This document shows positions 24,792 to 36,899 of a stretch of 64,000 nt of DNA, one piece after another. The position numbers and the translations under genes are program-made. This DNA comes from Glandiceps talaboti. Lineage: Eukaryota > Hemichordata > Enteropneusta > Spengelidae. The stretch's first letter is position 1, and every line of letters begins with the position of its first letter. Below the pieces are notes generated by a model, which was not told where the DNA came from, did no database searches, and was given only the letters and a program-made list of their open reading frames with translations. Where the stretch lies: assembly GCF_964340395.1 (NCBI RefSeq), contig NC_135566.1:22354635-22418634 (forward strand), in the 5' to 3' direction.

Positions 24792-27700
24792 TTCTAGGGG
24801 TGCTTACGCATGAAGTGTCGGACGTCACTTACACCGAACGCCCGAAAAGCATTAGAACTCGCTACAACTAACGCATTCGTCGAAACAAGTGGTATACAAC
24901 CTCAAGTGAACTACTACAGATAGTGAGTTTACCATTGTCATTCTCATACTTTCACCGTATTTTGTATGAACTGGCTGTATTTACAGTGAAAATCGACCAC
25001 TACGTAGCCGACGCCATTGTTCGGTTTATATACAGTAACTTAAGGGAACTTAAAATGACCTCTCCTACACTATGCTTGATATTACTTACAGTTACTATAC
25101 TGAAATTGACGTGTGGTAGCAACGAATTGTGCACTGACAAAGCAACCTGTCCTGCTATACTGATTGAACATAATCCGTCCATTGGCTTACTACTAAACTT
25201 AAAGAAATGTGTACACATAACATCTTTCGGGAAATCAGGGCACCGGGTTAATCAAACCCTGGCCATTTTAATACTTGCTCTGTCTGGAGACATTCACTCA
25301 AATCCTGGTCCATCGACAGCTTATCTGTGTGGATTTTGTGAGGGCAAAGTTGATTGGTCTACCCAAGCATTAACCTGTGACCAATGCTCAGTTTGGTTCC
25401 ACAAGAGTTGCCTTGAACTGTGTAGTGAAGACTTTCAACAACATGAAACAGAAGGCCCTAGATGTGTATGGATATGTAATCATTGTGACACTTATAATTA
25501 TAGCCATGACCTATTCCACTCTTATGATCTCGAGACATCTAACATTTACTCTGTACTGAATGCATCTCAAGCAGAGAACCTGGCGACATCACATCTTAGT
25601 TCACCAGGCTCAGTCTTTAACCCAGTCTGTGCCAGTAGTCCTGTGCCCAATCTACATAACAAAGAGAGATGTACAAGTAGACGTAAACGAACTTTCTCCA
25701 CAACAACCTCAAGTTATTCAGACCCTGCATTGCCATCTAAAGGGAACAATTGGCGTTCTCTGATCCTCAATGTAAATGGTCTCCGTAGTAAATCACCACT
25801 GCTACAAAACCTGGTTGACTATGTCAAACCAGACGTGATAATAGGTTGTGAGTCAAAACTCTCCAGTAAAGTAGGTAATGCTGAAGTGTTTCCACCCGGG
25901 TACTCATCAACAGTCCTGCGAAAGGACCGTACAGACTGGGGAGGTGGAGTCTTCCTTGCATTTAGAGATGGCTTTGTAGTATCACAAGTTGAGGACTCGG
26001 ACACAGACTGTGAATCGATATGGGCTGAAGTGTCGGTCCCTAAAAAACCCTCATTGCATATATGTTCATTCTACCGTCCACCAGGCGCCGGTCCAAAACC
26101 CTTTGAGAACTTAAGTAAAATTACATCTGATATTAATAAAAGAGGTACCAAACATATCATAATAGCTGGTGATATGAATTGTAGTTTTATAGACTGGGAA
26201 ACAACTTCAGTAATGCAAAACCCACGAGAAGCAAAAGCTCATTCCGCATTGCTTGATCTTATCCATGACCATTCCCTAACGAACACTCAACATGAAGCTA
26301 CCAGAGAAAAACAAAACTTGGATTTACATCTTACAACACAACCATCGTTAGTGAAATCACAAGTTGTCATACCTGGAGTAAGTGACCATGATGCTATCGT
26401 TGTTGACTCTGATATCAGACCAAAATACAACCCTGTACCACCAAGAAAGACTTACTGTTTTAGCAAAGCAAACTGGAGTTGTGCGAAAGAGGCTACTAGA
26501 ACATTTTGTAAACACTTTCTTTCCACTTGTCAAAGTCGTTCAGTAAATGGAAACTGGATGAATATAAGGGATCATATCATGCTCATGTTGGAGAAATATG
26601 TACCATCAAAGATCAAATCATCACGGCGAACCTTACCGTGGATATATAGGGACCTAAAACACCAGATACGCCGCAAACGACGTCTCTACAACAGTGCAAG
26701 GAAAACAGGGAATGCCTCACAGTGGAACGCTTTTAAAGCTCTCAGAAAAAAGGTAAATCATGATCTTAAAAGAGCTCATGCCCAGTACATCGAAACAACC
26801 CTCCACAATGCCTTGAAGGAAGGAAACAGAAAACCCTTTTGGAGATATGTCAAATCCCAACGTAAAGATTCTGGTGGAGTAGCACCACTAAAAGTGAATG
26901 GAACACTATACAGCGAAAGCCATGATAAAGCTGAGATTTTAAATGCTCAGTTCACATCTGTCTTTACCACAGATCGTAAGGATGACATCCCAGAAATGTA
27001 TGGAGGTCCGTATCCAATAGCAAATGAAATACAAATTACGGAAAGTGGTGTGTATAAACTACTATCTACACTAAATGTATCAAAAGCATCTGGGCCAGAC
27101 GGTCTCCCAAACTATATCCTGAAGGAGCTTGCTTTAGAACTTACACCAGCAATGACTCGTTTATTCAACCAGTCCTTGTCAAATGGCCAGCTGCCAGATG
27201 ACTGGAAGAGCGCAAATGTATCACCGATATACAAAAAGGATGACAAACACCTGGCGTCAAATTATAGACCTATATCATTAACATGTGTGTGTGCTAAATT
27301 AATGGAACATATCATTGTGTCAAATTTAATGAAACACCTGGAAAAACATCAAATAATAACAGACTTGCAACACGGTTTTCGCCGACGTCACTCATGTACT
27401 ACCCAACTACTCCTTACAGTATCTGACTTGGCTAAACACTATGATAATAACACACAGGTTGACATAAATGTATTGGATTTTTCCAAAGCATTTGACGTAG
27501 TAAATCATCGTAAGCTGCTGGCCAAACTTCATTTTTATGGTATACACGGGAGTACCCTAGCTTGGATCAAAAGTTTTCTTGAGGGTAGATCTCAACACAT
27601 CGTAGTAGATGGTATTTCATCAAAACCTGCTCCAGTTCTATCAGGTGTGCCTCAGGGCACAGTACTGGGCCCTGTACTTTTCCTTTGTTATGTAAACGAC

Positions 27701-28600
27701 ATCACCGAAAACATTCAATCTCAACTTCGCCTGTTTGCAGATGATGCGCTGTTATATCGACCAATAAGATCTGAGAGAGACCATATCATCCTTCAAAATG
27801 ACCTGAACCTTCTAGAACATTGGGCTGAAAAATGGGACATGAAATTTAATACATCTAAATGCTATGTGTTGTCCATAAAGCGCCATGGAGCCAAAGCCAT
27901 TCGTTTTTATACTATGTGCAATACGCTATTGAAATCTGTGAACTCTATCAATTATTTAGGTGTACTTTTCAGCGACAATTTATCATTCTCACCCCATATC
28001 ACACATATTTGTTCTAAAGCTAGTCGTACTCTTGGATTCCTCATGAGAAACCTTCGCAACTGTCCAACAAAGTTACGCGAAACTGCATACATATCGATGT
28101 GTCGTTCTAGCTTAGAATATGCAGCCCCCATTTGGGATCCATACTTAGTAAAGGACATTGTAAGAATTGAAAAGATCCAGCGACGAGGTGCTCGTTTTGT
28201 TAAACGAGACTATTCTAGAAGATCCAGTGTAACAAACATGCTACAGAGTTTGAAATGGGAACCATTAGCAGATAGACGACAAAATGCTAGATTAATATTA
28301 CTATTCCAAATTGTAAATGGGGAAATAGCAATCACTAGAGACACCAGTCTTCTAGCACCAGGTAGAAGAGGCCGTTTTAAGCACCTTGGGTTTAAACACC
28401 AAGCATATCAGCACAGTTTCTTTCCTAGAACCATTAGGGACTGGAACTCACTAAGCCCTGATATGAAAGTCTGTCAGGACACTGATACTTTCAAGGCAAA
28501 TCTACACAAACACTACTACTAGGTTTTTGTATGCACCCCTTCCCCCAGCTGTGATATCCGTAAGGAGATTAGCTGGTATTATATAGATAGATAGATAGAT
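24792..28600 (+). mobile_element. apparently full-length PHD-type non-LTR retrotransposon
   Basis: The insert begins at TTCTAGGGGTGC right after satellite sequence and ends in an ATAG/GATA microsatellite tail, after which the satellite resumes at the expected base. GATG is present at both edges, giving a target duplication of at most a few bases that merges with the tail. The leader is about 260 bp before the first ATG. One long uninterrupted frame fills the element. A short-repeat tail instead of poly(A) is typical of CR1/L2-type LINEs. The intact frame and clean edges indicate recent insertion. Confidence 0.88.
25055..28522 (+). CDS. PHD finger-endonuclease-reverse transcriptase polyprotein
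   Basis: This 1155-residue protein would copy the element's RNA into DNA at a nicked target. Residues 1-70 are hydrophobic with a SGDIHSNPGP motif at 77-86. Residues 92-144 form a C4HC3 PHD finger: Cys92, 95, 108, 111, His116, Cys119, 141, 144. An apurinic-type endonuclease spans about 231-450 (ILNVNGLRSK, GCESKL, SFYRPPGAG, IAGDMNCS, GVSDHDAI). The reverse transcriptase spans about 690-930 (ASGPDGLPN, SNYRPISLTC, DFSKAFDVVNH, SGVPQGTVLGP, LFADDALLY), and a thumb with SSLEYAAPIWDP lies near 1020. All catalytic residues that I can check are present. I chose the first ATG; the frame is open upstream to a GTG at 24923, so the true N-terminus may be longer. No stop or frameshift is visible. Confidence 0.93.
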   Translation: MTSPTLCLILLTVTILKLTCGSNELCTDKATCPAILIEHNPSIGLLLNLKKCVHITSFGKSGHRVNQTLAILILALSGDIHSNPGPSTAYLCGFCEGKVDWSTQALTCDQCSVWFHKSCLELCSEDFQQHETEGPRCVWICNHCDTYNYSHDLFHSYDLETSNIYSVLNASQAENLATSHLSSPGSVFNPVCASSPVPNLHNKERCTSRRKRTFSTTTSSYSDPALPSKGNNWRSLILNVNGLRSKSPLLQNLVDYVKPDVIIGCESKLSSKVGNAEVFPPGYSSTVLRKDRTDWGGGVFLAFRDGFVVSQVEDSDTDCESIWAEVSVPKKPSLHICSFYRPPGAGPKPFENLSKITSDINKRGTKHIIIAGDMNCSFIDWETTSVMQNPREAKAHSALLDLIHDHSLTNTQHEATREKQNLDLHLTTQPSLVKSQVVIPGVSDHDAIVVDSDIRPKYNPVPPRKTYCFSKANWSCAKEATRTFCKHFLSTCQSRSVNGNWMNIRDHIMLMLEKYVPSKIKSSRRTLPWIYRDLKHQIRRKRRLYNSARKTGNASQWNAFKALRKKVNHDLKRAHAQYIETTLHNALKEGNRKPFWRYVKSQRKDSGGVAPLKVNGTLYSESHDKAEILNAQFTSVFTTDRKDDIPEMYGGPYPIANEIQITESGVYKLLSTLNVSKASGPDGLPNYILKELALELTPAMTRLFNQSLSNGQLPDDWKSANVSPIYKKDDKHLASNYRPISLTCVCAKLMEHIIVSNLMKHLEKHQIITDLQHGFRRRHSCTTQLLLTVSDLAKHYDNNTQVDINVLDFSKAFDVVNHRKLLAKLHFYGIHGSTLAWIKSFLEGRSQHIVVDGISSKPAPVLSGVPQGTVLGPVLFLCYVNDITENIQSQLRLFADDALLYRPIRSERDHIILQNDLNLLEHWAEKWDMKFNTSKCYVLSIKRHGAKAIRFYTMCNTLLKSVNSINYLGVLFSDNLSFSPHITHICSKASRTLGFLMRNLRNCPTKLRETAYISMCRSSLEYAAPIWDPYLVKDIVRIEKIQRRGARFVKRDYSRRSSVTNMLQSLKWEPLADRRQNARLILLFQIVNGEIAITRDTSLLAPGRRGRFKHLGFKHQAYQHSFFPRTIRDWNSLSPDMKVCQDTDTFKANLHKHYY

Positions 28601-30795
28601 GTGTTTATCTCATCAGTGATATTCAAATTAGGGCTTAAAAGACTAAAAATAAAGGAAAGTCTATAACAAGATGATCCAATCAGTAATATGCAAATTAGTG
28701 CCTAAAATGTGTCTTTTTGGTCAAAAATCTATCATTAGATTAATATGCATTCTTGATGTGTTTATCTCATCAGTGATATGCAAATTAAGGCTAAAAAGAC
28801 TAAAACTAAGTCTATATTTACAAAAAGTCTATAACAAGATGATCTAATCAGTAATATGCAAATTAGCGCCTAATAATGTGTCTTTTTGATCAAAAATCTA
28901 TCATTAGATTAAGATGTATTCTGGATGTGTTTATCTCATCAGTGATATGCAAATTAGGGCTAAGAAGGCTAAAACTAAAAGAAAGTCTATAACAAGATGA
29001 TCCAATCAGTAATATGCAAATTAGTGCCTAATAATATGTCTTTTTGGTCAAAATTCTATCATTAGATTCAGATGTATTCTTGATGTGTTTATCTCATCAC
29101 TGATATGCAAATTAGGGCTAAAAAGACTAACAATAAAATAGTCTATAACAAGATGATCCAATCAGTAATATGCAAATTAGTGCCTAATAATGAGTCTTTT
29201 TGATAAAAAATCTATCATTAAATTAAGATGTATTCTTGATGTGTTTATCTCATCACTGATATGCAAATTAGGGCTAAAAAGACTAAAAATAAAATAGTCT
29301 ATAACAAGATGATCCAATCAGTAATATGCAAATTAGTGCCTAATAATGTGTCTTTTTGGTCAAAAGTCTATCATTAGATTAAGATGTACTCTTGATGTGT
29401 TTATCTCATCACTGATATGCAAATTAGGGCTAAAAGACTCAAACTAAAAGAAAGTCTATAACAAGATGATCCAATCAGTAATATGCAAATTAGTGCCTAA
29501 TAATATGTCTTTTTGGTCAAAATTCTATCATTAGATTAAGATGTATTCTTGATGTGTTTATCTCATTAGTGATATGCAAATTAGGGCTAAAAAGACTAAA
29601 ACTAAGTCTATATTTACAAAGTCTATAACAAGATGATCCAATCAGTAATATGCAAATTAGTGCCTAATAACGTGTCTTTTTGGTCAAAAGTCTATCATTA
29701 GATTAAGATGTATTCTTGATGTGTTTATCTCATCACTGATATGCAAATTAGGGCTAAAAAGACTCAAACTAAAAGAAAGTCTATAACAAGATGATCCAAT
29801 CAGTAATATGCAAATTAGTGCCTAATAATATGTCTTTTTGGTCAAAATTCTATCATTAGATTAAGATGTAATTTTGATGTGTTTATCTCATTAGTGATAT
29901 GCAAATTAGGGCTACAAAGACTAAAACTAAAAGTCTATATTTATAAAGTCTATAACAAGATGATCCAATCAGTAATATGCAAATTAGTGCCTAATAACAT
30001 GTCTTTTTGGTCAAAAGTCTATCATTAGATTAAGATGTATTCTTGATGTGTTTATCTCATCACTGATATGCAAATTAGGGCTAAAAAGACTCAAACTAAA
30101 AGAAAGTCTATAACAAGATGATCCAATCAGTAATATGCAAATTAGTGTCTAATAATGTGTCTTTTTGGTCAAAAGTCTATCATTAGATTTAGATGTATTC
30201 TTAATACCATGATCTCATAGGTGATATGCAAATTAGGGCTAAAAAGCCTCAAACTAAAAGTCTATATTTACAAAACGTCTATAACAAGATGATCTCTTCA
30301 GTGATATGCAAATTAGGGGCTAATAATGTGGCTTTTTGGTCAAAAGTCTATCATAAGTTTAAGATGTATTCTTAATACTATGATCTCATCGATGATATGC
30401 AAATTAGGGCTAAAAAGCCTAAAACTAAAGGTCTTTATTTAAAAAAGTCTATAATAAGATGATCCAATCAGTAATATGCAAATTAGTGCCTAAAAATGTG
30501 TCTTTATGGTAAAAAATCTATCATTAGTTTAAGATGTATTCTTGATGTGTTTATCTCATCAGTGATATGCAAATTAGGGCTATAAAGACTAAAACTAAGT
30601 CTATATTTACAAAAGGTCTATAACACGATCCAATCAGTGATATGTAAATTATGATCTAAAAATGTCTTTTTGGTTGTCTATAATTAGATTAAGATGTATT
30701 CTTGATATGATAATTTCATCAGTGATATGCAAATTATGGCTAAAAAGACTACAACTAAGAATCTGTAATTACAAAAAGTCTATAACATGATGATC
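28601..30795. repeat. octamer satellite, right block
   Basis: This continues the satellite at 24160-24791. Exact period checks give 158 bp between neighbouring GTGTTTATCTC motifs (28927 and 29085). About 25 copies of ATATGCAAATTA occur, two per unit, with a few variants (ATATTCAAATTA near 28620, ATATGTAAATTA near 30640). Some units carry an extra TATATTTACAAA segment. Units become more diverged toward 30200-30795, the usual pattern at an array edge. Confidence 0.93.
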
Positions 30796-31320
30796 CCCGA
30801 GCACTGAGCAAGGACCATTAGTTTTTCACCATTAGAGTAGTTTTTGTTACATGGGAGGAGTTTTAAAAAAAAGTTTTTATAAGAGAACTACCGTCTCCCT
30901 CATTAACCTCTGTAAAAAATAAATAAAATAAAAGCTGTAAAAATATAACTGGTGTAAACCAAAATGCTCCTGTAGGTTGCAATTGGTTTTGCTAAATTAA
31001 AACTGAGTCATAAAAGTTTGATTCAATATTTATCAATTGAAATTTTGAACAAAAATATTATGGTTTACCACACTTGTGTTTCTCTCTCAATCAGAGATCA
31101 CAATGTTTAGAAAAGGGAATAGAATTCATCCAGCAAAAGCACTTTTAGTCCCCCAAAGTGAGTGACTATTACAATGGGCTCAGACTTCCAATATCTGATT
31201 TCTTTCAAAACTGGCACAAAGGTGACATGTCATTCAGAAAATATGCCATATTTGTCATCAAAAATCAATATTTTCTGCATAATTAATCATAAAACAAGCT
31301 TTATTTTGAAACCTGGCCTT
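30796..31320. other. AT-rich region without recognised features
   Basis: This is unique-looking sequence between the octamer satellite and a foldback element. A 78-codon frame at 31162-31398 runs into the foldback arm and has no recognisable similarity. Confidence 0.5.
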
Positions 31321-31324
31321 GAGC

Positions 31325-32533
31325 TCCCATGGACTATACGGGGAAGGTCTGCTGTAAAGTCTGTATGCATATGTCATAAGGTACATGTACATGTATGATA
31401 TAGGGTATATACTTTTCTAGGCGAGAAGATTTTGGATAACCCTGCCCATCTAGACTGGTTGATTTTATTTTAATTGTAGTTCAAAATATTGATATATTTT
31501 TCAAAATAATTCTTACAATTGCTAAAAGTAAGATTTCATTTCTCAAAAAATTAATTATTTTTGATCAGTTTTTAGGTATTACATCATATGAACTACCGTC
31601 TGCATGTATTATAGACCTGTATAGTATGTATTTTGAGTGATACAGTTGGTATAAGAAAGAGTCAGACCATTTTTAGGGTGTGTAGTATGACAACAGTTTG
31701 GTTTTTGGGGGTTTCAACATAGCCTCCCTATGTCATTTCACAAAGAGTTGCCCACCTCATCCTGGGATATATGGTCATGTGAACAAAATTAATGAAAGTG
31801 GTTTATTTTGCCAATACTAGTTCAAAGAATCACACTTTAGATAAATTTTCTTTGCTGGCCCTACTATTAAATTCTATCTTAATAACAATAATGATAATAA
31901 TAATAATAATAACTTTAGGTAATAATAATAACATATAATAAATAATCACTAATAAGTAATAAGTACTAATATAATAAATACTAATGTATGATAAATACTA
32001 ATATATAATAAATACTAAATAGTAAATAAGCACATAATTAGGCACCAATGACTGTTAATTTCTAATTCTCCTTTCATAATTAATTGCACTTAAAGTTGAA
32101 ATAGTATTGGCATTATGGATTACTCTCATTAAACATGTTCATATGACAGGACAACTCTGTGTGAAATGATACTAGGAGGCTTTGCTAAGATTACCAAGCC
32201 CTTACTGTTGTCATACTACATACCCAAAAATGGAGACACTTTCTAATACCAACTTTATAGCACAAAATAGATACTCTACAGATCTATGATAGATACAGGC
32301 GGCAGTTTGTACGATGAAATAGCTAAAAACTGACCAAATTAATTGTCTTTTGGAAAATGAAATCTCACTTTTAAGAATTGTAATAATGTTTTGAAATTTA
32401 TAGATTTATTCTAAGCTGCAACTGAAGCAAAATCTATCAGTCCAGCTGAGCAGGGTTTTCCAAAGTTTTCCAGCCCAGAAAAGTATACAAAAAAAACCAC
32501 TGCTTTCCAGCAGACCTTTCCCACCTATGGGAG
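31325..32533. mobile_element. 1.2-kb foldback element with ~450-bp arms
   Basis: The left arm (about 31325-31790) and right arm (about 32100-32533) are diverged inverted complements. Matching pairs, after complementing the right arm, include CTCCCATGG..GGTCTGCTG at the ends and GTATAAGAAAGAGTC / GTATTAGAAAGTGTC internally, also the segment next to AACTACCGTCTGCATG. The centre (31870-32040) is an AATAATA-rich low-complexity loop. There is no open frame of note, and I could not identify a target duplication. Confidence 0.7.
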
Positions 32534-33018
32534 TTGTGCACCCCCCCCCCCCCCCCCTCCCATATTACTTCTGCAAAAAAATTTTAATTCTCTGAGATAG
32601 GACAAAAATACACATTTTGATAACACATACAAATTCTACCCACTTTATGCAACTTTAGTCAGTTATTATTTCATAATCAATTTAATAGTATAAAAATGTT
32701 TTTGCTTGACTTATTCTCATTGGCTTTTCTAACCATTGGGGTCAATTTTTTGCAAATTTATACACACAGTTCTTTCTTTATAGTGGTTTCCCAAACCTGG
32801 GCAAGTTTACCTTCGTCAAGATTTGATTTCTTCCTTTCACCCCATTTCATAAAAAAATATTGTCTACAAATTATAACCTTGAAAATTTAATATCAACCAT
32901 ATGGGAGCACTTTGGTAAATGTAATTTATATTGAATGTATTTTTTCATTATTTTATTAAATAAAACAATATATTAACCAAACTGTATTAATACAATTTCC
33001 ATGCAAGTTTATTTTCAG
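32534..33018. other. poly-C tract and AT-rich sequence
   Basis: A run of about 20 C residues lies near 32540-32558, just outside the foldback element. The rest is AT-rich with no gene signal until the possible acceptor at 33018. Confidence 0.5.
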
Positions 33019-33279
33019 GAAGCCAGGCTCGACAAAGATGGACAAATGATGGAAAATGTGAGTCAAAAAACTGTCTTTTTAATATTTAAATGTTTATACA
33101 TTGAAAGTTAGATTTAGAAACTTTATTTCTATTTGATTGTCATGTCTGCAATATAAAATAAATTTAGAAAATAATATAATTGCATTGTGAGTGAATACTT
33201 CAATTCTTATACTATTTCTTAAATTTCTTTCTTTTAGCCTGTGGTGATAAGAAGACCCAAGACTGATCGATGTATTTGA
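33019..33279 (+). other. possible terminal exons of an unknown gene
   Basis: A TTTTCAG acceptor at 33018 is followed by 13 codons (EARLDKDGQMMEN) and a GTGAGT donor at 33058. CTTTTAG at 33237 precedes 13 codons and a stop (PVVIRRPKTDRCI, ending 33279), in the same phase. An ATTAAA lies near 33320. The splice sites are good but the exons are tiny and no upstream exon could be found, so this may be chance. A further exon-like stretch with GAACTTTTGGAGGAG lies at 33372-33427, before a GTAAGT. Confidence 0.2.
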
Positions 33280-33439
33280 TTATTACGATACTGATGTGTA
33301 TTTTGCATTTATGTATATTTATTAAAATGTAATTTATGTATTGAAATGTATTTTTAAGTTATTTTATTAGTAGAACTTTTGGAGGAGTTTAGAAGAACAG
33401 AAAAACAGTTTCAGACATCAGCACCAAGTAAGTTTTTTG

Positions 33440-34640
33440 AGTCTTTTTTAGTTTGTATGGCTGCATGAATGATTGCTCTTTTAACTATCCCACCTCACCC
33501 CTTCCAACATACGTACATCAAATACACTATCATTTTTGCGTCTCCGGCACCAATTGTCATATCTGCGCTATCATCTACCTCGCGTTTCGGTCCGCAGTCT
33601 TCGCTGCACATGATCATATATTACATATTGACATACACAAACAGCACTCCTCGATTTTTGTTATCCCTTTCCGTACGTCTGGTTTCTTGTGGATTTTGGT
33701 TTTCTCTGACTAGGTGGGTCTCTAGGGTTGATTACTTTGTTGTTTGGTTGGTTGGCGTTGGTTGGTTGGTTGGTCGGTTGGTCGGTTGGTTGGTTGGTTG
33801 GCAATGGTTCGTTGGTTAGTCCTTTGTAGGTTTTACATATTTTTCACTTGCTGTCTATGGCCTTAATCTCTCATACCAATACACATAAACCTCACAAACC
33901 TCCGCCGTGTCGCCACCATCTCTATTACTGCCGTGTCGCCATCTTTATTTGCCATCACTGTTGTGCGTCATATTCATTACAACAATACAATAAAGTCCCC
34001 CATTCATTTTAACTTTCTGTATGTATGTTTGTATGGTTTAGAGTTATAATGGCACATTCCATTACAACTCTTCATATTCGCAGTCACGCATGTGCATGTA
34101 TGTTAACCCTCTCCCCCCCAAAAAAAACAAAAAGTATGTGTCCTTGTATGGTGATTCAAATTGGCAACAAAGAATTGCTTGGCAGCGATGACACCCCTAG
34201 CATTGACTAGATAATATGGATTTTAGAGTAATCAATTTCCAATGCGGCCTAAATTCAACTGCATACAGAGCTCAGTAGAGCTATCAAACATTTAATCCTC
34301 TTTTTATCAGGGGGGTGGGTTGGTCAATTTCACTACAAACATTCAAATTAAACTCTCAAATCCAGGGGACCATATAGCCAGAATTACCATACGAGTATGA
34401 CTACATTCTCAGTCTAAATAATTGTTGGCATAAAAATGCTACTAATGACTGAGTGAATTTAAGGTACTGTCGTCTTTAGTGTATCCATGGCAGTGTATTT
34501 CAAGGCAATATCTATTACATGGTACATCTACAGAATATCAAGTATACATCACTTACACCTAAAAGCTATGAATGGTAAGCGTCATCTAGAAGTTCTTTAC
34601 TTATCTTTGCTGTTCATCTACAATTGATCTGTGCTGTCAT
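33440..34640. repeat. diverged 1.2-kb direct duplication, copy 1
   Basis: This region is collinear with 36900-38050. Shared anchors are CAAAGAATTGCTTGGCAGC (34167 and 37598), AGAGTTATAATGGCAC (34041 and 37407), CCCCTAGCATTGACTAGATA and AAGGCAATATCTATTACAT. Divergence is high and indels are common, so the duplication is old. A TTGGTTGG-type microsatellite occupies about 33735-33810. The 86-155-codon frames here are low-complexity and not supported as genes. Confidence 0.75.
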
Positions 34641-35127
34641 GAACACAGATGAAAAGTGATGTAGCCTCAAATATTCATCTGAAAGTTGTTCATAAACTGA
34701 TAAATTTTCATCAAGTCTTCATCAAAGACAGTCTTCAATATTTCAACTTACTAGCCAAGTCAAATTCAGAATTTTTTATGACAAATATGGCCAATATTTT
34801 GTCATCATTGCAAAGGTCACAAAACAAAGCAATGACAAGGTCTCAAAGCTCATTATAAATAAAATGGGTCTTAAGTCATTTACTTTAGGTTTCTATGTAT
34901 TAAGCTACCAGACTGAGCTTGTGCACAAAATGTGAAGTTTGACATTTGTGCCAGGCTTGGTTGAAATTGGTCTATGCATCTCTGCTGTATACTGTGCACT
35001 ATGATTAATGTTTGGCTATTTGACCTTGAAGATACAGGTCGAGGTCAAAGGTCGAGGTCTCAGAAAGACCATTATCAATAATATGGATATGGATAATATA
35101 ACACTCAAAGTGGGTCACTATTACACA
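34641..35127. other. region without recognised gene
   Basis: There is a 69-codon frame with no similarity that I recognise. The GAGGTCAAAGGTCGAGGTC segment near 35040 contains two AGGTCA/AGGTCG half-sites, which may be chance. The region leads directly into the 51-bp satellite. Confidence 0.4.
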
Positions 35128-36628
35128 CTTCAATAATAGCACTCGGTATTAAATAGCACTATTGCAAGAAATGTGGGAATTGAATACTAGCATCCATTAT
35201 TAAATAGCACTATTGCAAGACATGTGGGAATTGAATACTAGCACTCGGTATTAAATAGCACTATTGCAAGAAATGTGGGAATTGAATACTAGCACTCGGT
35301 ATTAAATAGCACTATTGCAAGACATGTGGGAATTGAATACCAGCACCTGGTATTAAATAGCACTATTGCAAGACATGTGTGAATTGAATAATAGCACCCG
35401 GTATTAAATAGCACTATTGCAAGAAATGTGGGAATTGAATACTAGCAACCGGTATTAAATAGCACTATTGCAAGAAATGTGGGAATTGAATACTAGCACC
35501 CGGTATTAAATAGCACTATTGCAAGAAATGTGGGAATTGAATACTAGCACCCGGTATTAAATAGCACTATTGCAAGAAATGTGGGAATTGAATAATAGCA
35601 CCCGGTATTAAATAGCACTATTGCAAGAAATGTGGGAATTGAATAATAGCAACCGGTATTAAATAGCACTATTGCAAGACATGTGGGAATTGAATACTAG
35701 CACCAAGTATTAAATAGCACTATTGCAAGAAATGTGGGAATTGAATACTAGCAACCGGTATTAAATAGCACTATTGCAAGTAATGTGGGAATTGAATACT
35801 AGCACCCGGTATTAAATAGCACTATTGCAAGAAATGTGGGAATTGAATACTAGCACCCGGTATTAAATAGCACTATTGCAAGAAATGTGGGAATTGAATA
35901 CTAGCACCCGGTATTAAATAGCACTATTGCAAGAAATGTGGGAATTGAATACTAGCAACCGGTATTAAATAGCACTATTGCAAGAAATGTGGGAATTGAA
36001 TACTAGCAACCGGTATTAAATAGCACTATTGCAAGAAATGTGGGAATTGAATACTAGCACCCGGTATTAAATAGCACTATTGCAAGAAATGTGGGAATTG
36101 AATACTAGCACCCGGTATTAAATAGCACTATTGCAAGAAATGTGGGAATTGAATACTAGCACCCGGTATTAAATAGCACTATTGCAAGAAATGTGGGAAT
36201 TGAATACTAGCAACCGGTATTAAATAGCACTATTGCAAGAAATGTGGGAATTGAATACTAGCACCCGGTATTAAATAGCACTATTGCAAGAAATGTGGGA
36301 ATTGAATACTAGCACCCGGTATTAAATAGCACTATTGCAAGAAATGTGGGAATTGAATAATAGCACCCGGTATTAAATAGCACTATTGCAAGAAATGTGG
36401 GAATTGAATAATAGCACCCGGTATTAAATAGCACTATTGCAAGAAATGTGGGAATTGAATACCAGCAACCGGTATTAAATAGCACTATTGCAAGAAATGT
36501 GGGAATTGAATACTAGCACCAAGTATTAAATAGCACTATTGCAAGAAATGTGGGAATTGAATACTAGCAACCGGTATTAAATAGCACTATTGCAAGAAAT
36601 GTGGGAATTGAATACTAGTAACCGTTCA
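35128..36628. repeat. 51-bp satellite, about 29 copies
   Basis: A 51-bp unit containing ATTGAATACTAGCACC and TTAAATAGCACTATTGCAAG repeats head to tail; starts at 35179, 35230 and 35281 confirm the period. Main variants are ACTCGG/ACCCGG/AACCGG, AAATGTG/CATGTG and ATACTAG/ATAATAG. Variation is low in the middle and higher at the left edge. The array sits between the two copies of the 1.2-kb duplication. Confidence 0.96.
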
Positions 36629-36899
36629 TGTTGTACTTAAAAATAGTGACCCCCCCTGCAATTCATCCACAAAACAATCCCCCCCCCCTGACAAATATAA
36701 AAACACAATGTCCTGCCCATCTGTTGACAGGAAACACTCTTTTTGTTCACGCACACTGCATATATAGTTAATTTTACATGTTACATTTTCAGTAATTTTA
36801 ATTTTTATACTATTTTTTTATAACATTAGCATGGAACTATAACAAAACAATAGATGGTTACAAAGGCCAAAGAAAATGATTATCAAAATCTTGTGAAAT

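Noticed and set aside
35035-35062. AGGTCA half-sites as a nuclear receptor element
   Set aside because: Short motifs with no promoter or gene nearby; expected by chance in this much sequence.
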